From: Candidatus Pararuminococcus gallinarum
Lineage (GTDB): Bacteria; Bacillota; Clostridia; Oscillospirales; Ruminococcaceae
Length of the DNA: 34,361 nucleotides
Direction of reading: 5' to 3'
Assembly (NCBI GenBank): GCA_904419775.1
Contig: CAJFSX010000011.1
Location: 1-34,361 of the forward strand
Shown piece by piece: positions 8,134-14,868 of this stretch; position 1 is the stretch's first letter, and every line of letters starts with the position of its first letter. The notes below the pieces were generated by a model that worked only from the letters and a program-made list of their open reading frames with translations, was not told the origin of the DNA and made no database searches. The translations under genes were made by a program, and so were the position numbers.

Positions 8134-8158
8134 AATCCCCAGCAAGATGCCGGGGACC
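8134..8158 (-). terminator. Weak terminator-like hairpin after gdhA
   Basis: In minus-strand RNA the arms 8148-8158 and 8134-8144 pair over 11 bp with three G-U wobbles and a 3-nt loop. No U-tract follows. It is the only hairpin between gdhA and the ilvE promoter, so gdhA termination may be leaky or Rho-dependent. Confidence 0.4.
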
Positions 8159-8183
8159 CCATCCTTATAAAAAGCGAATCACA

Positions 8184-9539
<1,356 letters not shown>

Positions 9540-9568
9540 TTAGCTCCCCTTTGTCAAATTTGGTTATT

Positions 9569-9597
9569 ATTATAACTACTTTAACGCGATAATGCAA
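9569..9597 (-). promoter_or_regulatory. Promoter of gdhA
   Basis: A minus-strand TATAAT (9569-9574) and -35 TTGCAT (9592-9597) at a 17-nt spacing, about 30 nt upstream of the start codon. The region beyond it, up to the rnpB promoter, is AT-rich with no gene seen. Confidence 0.6.
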
Positions 9598-9772
9598 GAA
9601 TTTTTTGCAACTTTTTTTTAAATTCATGCAGATTCTCAGGATTAATCCTCAATTTTTGCGAAGAATGTAAAGTTTTACACAATTTATATGCAAGATTAAA
9701 TTTTTTCGTTTCACCTCACTCTGTGATTTCATAAAAATCAATCAAAATTCAAATGCAGCTTTCCGAGAAAAC

Positions 9773-9801
9773 TTGTATAATTCCCCGACGTATGTTATCA
9801 T
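9773..9801 (+). promoter_or_regulatory. Promoter of rnpB
   Basis: -35 TTGTAT (9773-9778), a 17-nt spacer and -10 TATCAT (9796-9801), preceded by TGT to give an extended -10. The predicted start falls at about 9808-9811, exactly where the P1 helix of the RNase P RNA begins. Confidence 0.7.
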
Positions 9802-9810
9802 ATCATCCAT

Positions 9811-10168
9811 GAGCAGGCAAGACAACGGCGGGAACAGTGCCGTAAGGCCGTTTCCGAGGAAAGTCCGAGCTCCAAAGGGCGGGATAGCTGCTAACGGCAG
9901 CCGGAGGCGACTCTAGGGAAAGTGCAACAGAGAGATACCGCCAAAGCGTGGTTTTCCCCGCTGGCAAGGGTGGAAAGGCGAGGTAAGAGCTCACCAGCGT
10001 CCAGGAGACTAGACGGCTATGTAAACCCTATCCGGAGCAACACCACAGGGAGGGCATCAAGCGCCGGCCCGGCGTGTCCTCGAGAAGGTGGCTGGAGCCT
10101 TATGGCGACGTAAGGCCTAGATAGATCGTTGTCAAATACAGAACTCGGCTTATATGCTTGGTCATGCT
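9811..10168 (+). ncRNA. rnpB: RNase P RNA, type A
   Basis: The catalytic RNA that trims 5' leaders from pre-tRNA. Conserved blocks in order: GAGGAAAGTCCGAGCTCC (P4 5' strand region), AAAGTGCAACAGAGAGATA, GGTAAGAGCTCACCAG, AAACCCTATCCGGAGCAA, AGATAGATCGTTGTC, and ACAGAACTCGGCTTAT (P4 3' strand region; CCCGG is more usual than CTCGG). The layout from AACCCTATCCGGAGCAA onward is that of the ancestral type A, not the Bacillus type B. The ends are set by pairing AGCAGGCAAG near 9812 with CTTGGTCATGCT near 10157-10168 as P1, so they are good to a few bases. A short ORF inside it is spurious. Confidence 0.95.
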
Positions 10169-10175
10169 ACAAAAC

Positions 10176-10207
10176 AAAAAGGCGTCCGCTTAAGCGGACG
10201 CCTTTTT
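10176..10207. terminator. Bidirectional terminator between rnpB and hsp20
   Basis: A perfect palindrome of 16-nt arms (AAAAAGGCGTCCGCTT and its complement) with an A-run on one side and T-runs on the other. It ends rnpB on the plus strand and the convergent heat-shock gene on the minus strand, whose stop lies 36 bp away. Confidence 0.92.
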
Positions 10208-10242
10208 GTTTTGGGAGATGTAAACACAATGCTGTATAGTAA

Positions 10243-10665
10243 TTAGCCGATGTCAATTTTCCGGCTTTCAGGCTTTTGCTCTGCCAGCTTGGGCAGCGTC
10301 AGTTCCAAAATGCCGTTGTTATAGGCGGCCTTGATATTTGCCGCATCAATGGTGGAGACATCGAAACTTCTGACAAAGGAACCGTAGCTGCGCTCCCGGC
10401 GGATATAATTGTCCTTCTTGTCTTCTGTATTGGCTTCGTGTTTGGCGCTGATGGTCAATGTATCGCCATTGATATCGATGTCAATATCTTTTTTATCAAA
10501 GCCCGGCAATTCGGCTTCCAGGAGATAATGATCCCCTTTGTCCATAATATCGGTACGGAATGCGGAGATCTGATCTCCCATTTCACCGAAGAAGTCCTTC
10601 CCCCAGTCACCAAAGAAATTCATCATATCATTTCTTCTGCGTTCAAACGGTAACAGATCAAACAT
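10243..10665 (-). CDS. Small heat-shock protein, Hsp20/alpha-crystallin family
   Basis: An ATP-independent chaperone that holds unfolded proteins in the cytoplasm, 140 residues. The alpha-crystallin domain spans about 35-135. Typical segments are HYLLEAELPGFDKKDIDI, LTISAKHE, YIRRERSYGSFVRSFDV and NGILELTLPK; the last holds the I-x-L-like dimer/oligomer motif. GGAGG lies 8 nt from the ATG used; an ATG in another frame between them leads only to four codons. Regulation: a perfect CIRCE operator (HrcA site) lies upstream, so this is a class I heat-shock gene, although Hsp20 genes are often controlled differently in other Firmicutes. It is a single-gene unit. Confidence 0.95.
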   Translation of the reverse strand: MFDLLPFERRRNDMMNFFGDWGKDFFGEMGDQISAFRTDIMDKGDHYLLEAELPGFDKKDIDIDINGDTLTISAKHEANTEDKKDNYIRRERSYGSFVRSFDVSTIDAANIKAAYNNGILELTLPKLAEQKPESRKIDIG

Positions 10666-10744
10666 AAGTCATACCTCCATTTATATCATTTGGTTCTTTT
10701 ATGATTTTGTCTTTCGGATGTCCTTCATCCTTTTAACAATTGTC

Positions 10745-10772
10745 ATTATAGGCCCCACTTGTTACAAAACAA
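10745..10772 (-). promoter_or_regulatory. Candidate promoter of the hsp20 gene
   Basis: A minus-strand TATAAT (10745-10750) with -35 TTGTTT (10767-10772) and a 16-nt spacer. It predicts a transcript start near 10738 and a leader of about 73 nt. A second, weaker promoter (TTTGCG, 16 nt, TAATAT) would overlap CIRCE itself. Confidence 0.5.
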
Positions 10773-10800
10773 CACATAAATTAAGAACAAACCTTTAATT

Positions 10801-10827
10801 TTAGCACTCATATTAATAGAGTGCTAA
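10801..10827. promoter_or_regulatory. CIRCE element (HrcA operator)
   Basis: A perfect match to the consensus: half-sites TTAGCACTC (10801-10809) and GAGTGCTAA (10819-10827) separated by 9 nt. It is bound by the HrcA repressor and released on heat shock. The only gene it can serve here is hsp20, 136 bp away on the minus strand, because the acetyltransferase transcript is terminated just beyond it. Confidence 0.95.
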
Positions 10828-10856
10828 AATTCGCAAAAATCAGCATAACAAAAAGA

Positions 10857-10890
10857 AATCCAGAGGAAGATCAATACCTTCCTCTGGATT
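10857..10890 (-). terminator. Intrinsic terminator of the GNAT gene
   Basis: A 13-bp perfect stem (arms 10857-10869 and 10878-10890, core CCAGAGGAAG) with an 8-nt loop, followed on the minus strand by TCTTTTTG. The stem begins at the stop codon itself. Confidence 0.88.
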
Positions 10891-11315
10891 CAAATCTGCT
10901 TTTTCATGTGAATATGAGGACAGTATTCTTCATAATACTCATCCCCATATGCTATGTAGCCGCACTTTTCATAAAAGCCACGAGCCTGCTGTTGAGCGCC
11001 GATTAGCGCTTGTTTTCCACCCAAGGAAACCGCCTTTTTCTCCAGCTCCTCCATGAGGATCCGGCCTAGACCTTGTCCCCTCCATGGCTTGCGTACAGCA
11101 ATGCGGCCAAATTTATAGCTGTTTTCTTCCCAAGGGAACATCCTCGCTGTGGCGACTGGCTGGTTTTCCTCGTCATAGATGACAAGATGCAGCGCTTTCA
11201 CTTCCATATCGTCATATTCATCCTGAAATTTCTGCTCCTTGACAAAGACCTCATCCCGAATCATCTTTGCATCTTCCGGCAGATGGAGGTCCTCATACCA
11301 TTTAGCTTTGAACAT
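10890..11315 (-). CDS. GNAT-family N-acetyltransferase
   Basis: Transfers an acetyl group from acetyl-CoA to an unknown acceptor; 141 residues. The start of the acetyl-CoA loop is clear (IAVRKPWRGQGLGRILMEE). The N-terminal part (AKMIRDEVFVKEQKF) and C-terminal part (ARGFYEKCGYIAYGDEYYEE) resemble the ElaA/YjcF-like group of small GNAT proteins. I start at the MFKAKW Met: AAGGA lies upstream and the predicted transcript starts near 11343, so the ATG at 11345 would be at or before the 5' end. Substrate not predictable. Confidence 0.88.
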   Translation of the reverse strand: MFKAKWYEDLHLPEDAKMIRDEVFVKEQKFQDEYDDMEVKALHLVIYDEENQPVATARMFPWEENSYKFGRIAVRKPWRGQGLGRILMEELEKKAVSLGGKQALIGAQQQARGFYEKCGYIAYGDEYYEEYCPHIHMKKQI

Positions 11316-11349
11316 CCTGTCACATCCTTGCTCTATTTTGTCCATTTTT

Positions 11350-11378
11350 ATTATAGCAAATCTTCTTTAGATTGACCA
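11350..11378 (-). promoter_or_regulatory. Promoter of the GNAT gene, inside the 3' end of bofA
   Basis: A minus-strand TATAAT (11350-11355), preceded by TGC for an extended -10, with -35 TGGTCA (11373-11378) at 17 nt. The -35 lies within the last codons of the bofA-like gene. Confidence 0.6.
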
Positions 11379-11663
11379 GACAAAATGTAGGATAGACATG
11401 GTCACCACTCCAGGCAGCCCTAAAAGGGCCGTCACCAGACAGGTAAACAGATTGATTCCAATGGCAATGCCGGTGTATCCTGTAGTCAGATGAATCGCTG
11501 CGAGACCCAAAAATCCACAAAGGGCATGGGTAAAATAGGTGGAGACCGGGTTCTTCCTTCTGGCATACAAGGCCACCAACATCCCTGCGGACAAAAAAAT
11601 GGCGGCGATGAGGATGATTTCACTTATCCCATGAGCTATACACCCCTTCCAATTGAATTCCAT
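11367..11663 (-). CDS. bofA: BofA-family protein (pro-sigma-K processing inhibitor)
   Basis: A small membrane protein of at most 98 residues. In Bacillus, BofA holds the SpoIVFB protease inactive in the outer forespore membrane until sigma-G-dependent signalling. Two or three hydrophobic helices are visible (ISEIILIAAIFLSAGMLVAL and the region LCGFLGLAAIHL to ILHFV). The C-terminal GINLFTCLVTALLGLPGVV is the family signature. The 5' neighbour is a DUF2508 gene, as in Bacillus (yaaL-bofA), which supports the call. The start is uncertain: the ATG used overlaps the upstream gene by 44 nt and has a poor ribosome binding site, while a GGAAGGGG lies just inside and no in-frame ATG, GTG or TTG follows it at proper spacing. 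Confidence 0.82.
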   Translation of the reverse strand: MEFNWKGCIAHGISEIILIAAIFLSAGMLVALYARRKNPVSTYFTHALCGFLGLAAIHLTTGYTGIAIGINLFTCLVTALLGLPGVVTMSILHFVWSI

Positions 11664-11922
11664 GTTGGGCGGGGTCCCAGGTGATACCCTTGCGTTTGGC
11701 TTCCTTGATCAAATAGCGATATCGAGCGGCCAGAGCTTTGTTTTCATAGATACAAGCCTCCAGCAGGTCTTCGTCCTGTTCCTGATTAAAGCGCTGTTCC
11801 GCGCGATCAATCATTTCCAGCACGGCCTTGATATCCTCAATAATGCGGTTGGTTTCTTCTGCTCTGGGCGTGGATATTCCTTTGCTCCATGGCATGATTT
11901 TTGATCGGAGAATACCTTCCAT
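11620..11922 (-). CDS. DUF2508 (YaaL-like) protein
   Basis: A 100-residue, soluble, charged, mostly helical protein of unknown function. Residues 20-85 (ETNRIIEDIKAVLEMIDRAE to YRYLIKEAKRKG) look like two amphipathic helices and fit DUF2508, whose Bacillus member yaaL precedes bofA. The adjacency with the bofA-like gene is the main support. AAGGGTGG lies upstream of the ATG. A TATAAT on the minus strand (11981-11986) about 55 nt upstream could be its promoter, but I find no good -35. Confidence 0.75.
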   Translation of the reverse strand: MEGILRSKIMPWSKGISTPRAEETNRIIEDIKAVLEMIDRAEQRFNQEQDEDLLEACIYENKALAARYRYLIKEAKRKGITWDPAQHGIQLEGVYSSWDK

Positions 11923-12017
11923 GATACAAGCCCACCCTTCAATTTCATTGTATGTGGGTAGCCTTGGCTGATATGCAAAAATTATACAGGATCACTGTAA
12001 AAAACTTCCTAACAACA

Positions 12018-12046
12018 AAAGGCTCCGAACCCGGTCCGGAGCCTTT
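12018..12046 (-). terminator. Intrinsic terminator of rnr
   Basis: Arms 12018-12031 and 12033-12046 (core AAAGGCTCCG) pair fully in minus-strand RNA, with one DNA mismatch becoming a G-U pair. The inner bases form the loop. TTTTGTTGTT follows. It starts 2 bp past the rnr stop codon. Confidence 0.88.
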
Positions 12047-12048
12047 GC

Positions 12049-14172
12049 TTATACAAATTCAAAATCAATTTTTCCCGCCGATACATCGGCTCCCAGCACC
12101 TTGACCGTGACTGTATCTCCAATACGGTATCTTCTGGGGGACATCATATCCTTATATTCCATCCGCCCATCATACTGGAAGGTTTCGCCCAGGGTCTGAG
12201 CCCGTACCAGACCCTCCACAGTATTGGGCAGCATGACATAGATGCCGAAATTGGTGGTAGAGGAAACGACGCCCTCCAACTCTTCCCCTAAGTGGCGGAG
12301 GATGTATTCCGCCTTATAACAGTCCTCACAGTCTCGCTCGATGGTCATAGCGATGAGTTCCCGCTCACTGGATTGATTGGCGGTGGGACCTGCCACCTTG
12401 CCAAAGCGCTTTTGCAGCTTTTCCTCACTGGAACCTGCCAAATATGCCGACATAACCCGATGGATAAACAGGTCCGGATAACGGCGGATAGGTGAGGTAA
12501 AGTGTGCATAGTTTTGAAGCACCAGGCCAAAATGCCCGATATTCTTTTCACTGTATTTTGCCTTGGACATGGTGCGCAGCATCTGGCTGTTCACAATCAT
12601 TTGGTACTTGGTTCCCCGGACACCCTCCAGCACCTGAGCCAGACGGGTCGGAGAAACGCCAGGCTGGATGTCCCGCTTACTCTGTCCGATGGCAGCAAGC
12701 AACTCCGCGAGATTCTGGAGCTTGTCGGGAGAAGGCGGTTCATGAACCCGGAAGCAGAAGGGAAGGTGCTTTTCCAGCGCAAAGGTGGCTGCTGACTCGT
12801 TGGCCAGGAGCATCATCTCTTCAATTATATTCTCACTGCGCCCAGTCCCTCGGGGCTTGATTGCCTTGACATTCCGGTTTTCATCCAGAATAATCTTGGA
12901 TTCACTGGTCTCCAGATCCATGGCCCCTCTTTCCCGCTTCTTTTTCAACCGGAGGCTGCACAATTCGTCAATCAGATGGATGGAGTCCATGACGGCACTG
13001 TATTTTTCCAGAATTTCCGGGGTTGCCTCTCCTGCCAGGATGGCATTGATCTCGCTGTATACCCCCTTGACTCTGGAACGGATCAGTGTCTTTTTAAAAT
13101 CAAAGCTGACAAGATTCCCCTGGGTATCCAATTTCATAAAGCAAGAGAATGCCAGCCGGTCCTCCCCCTCGTTGAGGGAGCAAATCCCATTTGAAAGGGC
13201 CTTGGGCAGCATGGGGATCACCTGATCAGCGTAGTAGATGGAGGTGCCCCGGGCATAGGCTTCGTTATCCAGGGGACTTTGAGGATGAACATAATAGCTT
13301 ACATCCGCAATATGGACCCCCAGCTCCCAGCCATCCTTTGTTTTTTGGATGGAGACTGCATCGTCCAGATCCTTGCTGTCCGCCGAGTCGATGGTAAAAA
13401 TGATCTCGTCGCGCAGATCCAATCGGCTGGCCCGCTCTTTGGGATGGATTCCAGCGTCGTTCAACCGCTGCGCCGCCTCAGATACCACAGCCGGGAATTC
13501 TACGCTAATCTCATTTAACCGGATCAGGGATTTTGCACAGTTGTCCGCTTTCAGGGAGGAGCCAAAGACCTCTATGACCTTAGCTCTGTGATTATAGTGG
13601 CGGGAGCCCCTAGAGACAATTTCACAGAGGACCTTGTCCCCTGCTTTGTATCGGCTGGATTTTCCCGATACCAGCCTCACTGGAAACCCCAGCATCTTAT
13701 CCGGCACCACCTCAAGAAAGTCCTGGTTCTGTGAGACAACACCGGTAAAACGGCAGGCTGCTGCTTTGGCAATGGATACTACCTCACCTTCCCCCAAAGA
13801 ACCCTCTTTCCGAGAAGGATAGGTCCTTAGCAGCACCACATCTCCCGGCAAGGAACCCATGAGAGCCCGACCGGGAACAAACAGGTCACCGTCCGCACCC
13901 ACAGGGCGGGCAAAGCCGTAGGTACTGTTGACCCTCACCACCTGCGCAGGCGTCAGTCCCACTTCCCTTGGAAGGACAAACCCTTTCCGTTTATAATATA
14001 GCTCCCCAGCCTCTACCAACTGGGTCAGTTCATGCTCAAATGCCTTTTCCCCTGTTTTGGGCACCTTGAGTTTTCTTGTGAGTTCTTCCACACTCACAGG
14101 ATTTCGCTTTCCCTTGGCCACAATGCCAAGGATTTTTTCACCATATCCGGGTTGATCTATATTTTTCACCAT
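12049..14172 (-). CDS. rnr: Ribonuclease R
   Basis: A processive 3'-5' exoribonuclease that degrades structured RNA and takes part in RNA quality control; 707 residues. Order: an N-terminal winged-helix-like region (1-60), cold-shock/OB domains (about 65-220), the RNB catalytic domain (about 245-570) and an S1 RNA-binding domain (about 625-707). The metal-binding cluster TIDSADSKDLDDAVSI and the HIADVSYYV segment mark an active RNB site. YAHFTSPIRRYPDL is the family's second signature. GGAGG lies 4 nt from the ATG and 7 nt from a GTG directly after it, so either could start translation. It is shorter than E. coli RNase R (813) and close to Gram-positive versions. Upstream is secG, as in Bacillus (secG-yvaK-rnr-smpB), but smpB does not follow here. 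Confidence 0.95.
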   Translation of the reverse strand: MVKNIDQPGYGEKILGIVAKGKRNPVSVEELTRKLKVPKTGEKAFEHELTQLVEAGELYYKRKGFVLPREVGLTPAQVVRVNSTYGFARPVGADGDLFVPGRALMGSLPGDVVLLRTYPSRKEGSLGEGEVVSIAKAAACRFTGVVSQNQDFLEVVPDKMLGFPVRLVSGKSSRYKAGDKVLCEIVSRGSRHYNHRAKVIEVFGSSLKADNCAKSLIRLNEISVEFPAVVSEAAQRLNDAGIHPKERASRLDLRDEIIFTIDSADSKDLDDAVSIQKTKDGWELGVHIADVSYYVHPQSPLDNEAYARGTSIYYADQVIPMLPKALSNGICSLNEGEDRLAFSCFMKLDTQGNLVSFDFKKTLIRSRVKGVYSEINAILAGEATPEILEKYSAVMDSIHLIDELCSLRLKKKRERGAMDLETSESKIILDENRNVKAIKPRGTGRSENIIEEMMLLANESAATFALEKHLPFCFRVHEPPSPDKLQNLAELLAAIGQSKRDIQPGVSPTRLAQVLEGVRGTKYQMIVNSQMLRTMSKAKYSEKNIGHFGLVLQNYAHFTSPIRRYPDLFIHRVMSAYLAGSSEEKLQKRFGKVAGPTANQSSERELIAMTIERDCEDCYKAEYILRHLGEELEGVVSSTTNFGIYVMLPNTVEGLVRAQTLGETFQYDGRMEYKDMMSPRRYRIGDTVTVKVLGADVSAGKIDFEFV

Positions 14173-14332
14173 ATTTCCTCCACACCGGTCTCTCCGGCTT
14201 TGTCACGCGTCAATCTCTGTCTTCATTCTAGCCTATTACCTTTGAAAAGGCTATCATTTTCTTGCGCTCAACACCAGTTTTCCCAAAATTTTACCCATTC
14301 ATTATAAATTCTATAGAAAGACAGAGACGTAA

Positions 14333-14361
14333 AAAAACCCTGCGGATTTCGCAGGGTTTTT
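14333..14361 (-). terminator. Intrinsic terminator of secG
   Basis: A 12-bp perfect stem (arms 14333-14344 and 14350-14361, core AAACCCTGCG) with a 5-nt loop, then TTTTTTTACG on the minus strand. It separates secG from rnr. I find no confident promoter for rnr in the 160 bp that follow. Confidence 0.9.
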
Positions 14362-14374
14362 AACAGATCGTCTT

Positions 14375-14620
14375 CTACATGAAAACGGCGATTGCATTTA
14401 CTGCAATGGTCACGATAACAAAAATAATCGCTACCACTCTTGTAATGCGTCTGAGCATAGCGTCATAGGTACGGCTGTTGTTCTTGCCAAGGTAAGAATC
14501 TGTCGCACCTGTCATCGCGTTCATTCCACTGGAATTACTCTCCTGGAGCAATACAACGATAATCAAAATAATGCTGGTAAGAATGAGCAGTATGCCACCG
14601 GCTATCTCAAGAGGTCCCAT
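14375..14620 (-). CDS. secG: Protein translocase subunit SecG
   Basis: A small inner subunit of the SecYEG channel that aids preprotein export; 81 residues. Two transmembrane helices (about 4-26, LEIAGGILLILTSIILIIVV, and 59-80, RVVAIIFVIVTIAVNAIAVF) flank the cytoplasmic loop. The loop has the family pattern LLQESNSSGMNAMTGATDSYLGKN. I start at the MGPLEI Met, because GGAGG lies 7 nt upstream. The Met seven codons earlier would place that site inside the gene. Confidence 0.95.
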   Translation of the reverse strand: MGPLEIAGGILLILTSIILIIVVLLQESNSSGMNAMTGATDSYLGKNNSRTYDAMLRRITRVVAIIFVIVTIAVNAIAVFM

Positions 14621-14665
14621 TGTATCACCTCCAAACCCCAATGCTACCGAAAGCTAACTTGTAAT

Positions 14666-14694
14666 ATAATAGCATAATTCTCTTTACTTTGCAA
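14666..14694 (-). promoter_or_regulatory. Promoter of secG
   Basis: -35 TTGCAA (14689-14694), 17-nt spacer, -10 TATTAT (14666-14671) with TGC before it (extended -10), on the minus strand about 45 nt upstream of the start. Confidence 0.65.
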
Positions 14695-14781
14695 GAGAAA
14701 AACTCACTTTTTGATATTTTATCTGGGAGTCCTCCCATTTTTTACTTGACTAAAAAGCACGAGGAGACACATACTATTACT

Positions 14782-14868
14782 GGCTTTACACATCATCCAC
14801 TGCGTTTGCACGATATGTAAAGCTATCATCGGGCGGATCCGGTTATGCCGGACCGTCCGATTTTTTTG
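14782..14868 (+). ncRNA. Putative small plus-strand RNA between secG and parC
   Basis: No known RNA family is recognised. The case rests on three things: a promoter-like pair on the plus strand (-35 TTGACT 14746-14751, 18 nt, CATACT 14770-14775); a 12-bp imperfect hairpin (GCTTTACA near 14783 with TGTAAAGC near 14815); and a plus-oriented intrinsic terminator with seven T. Both flanking genes are on the other strand and cannot use that terminator in this orientation. Against it, the first hairpin pairs slightly better as minus-strand RNA, so it may belong to the parC 3' end. Transcript ends are estimates. Confidence 0.35.
14828..14867 (+). terminator. Plus-oriented intrinsic terminator facing parC
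   Basis: The outer stem ATCGGGCGG (14828-14836) pairs with CCGTCCGAT (14853-14861) using one G-U that exists only in plus-strand RNA. An inner CCGG/CCGG stem (14839-14842 with 14848-14851) closes the loop. A run of seven T (14861-14867) follows on the plus strand. On the minus strand the stem is followed by GATAGC, not a T-tract, so it is a poor terminator for parC. Confidence 0.6.

Noticed and set aside
9803..10113. Short ORFs on both strands within 9803-10113
   Set aside because: They lie inside the RNase P RNA, whose conserved blocks explain the sequence.
14828..14867. Treating this hairpin as the parC terminator
   Set aside because: On the minus strand no T-tract follows the stem and one pair becomes an A-C mismatch; the polarity fits a plus-strand transcript.
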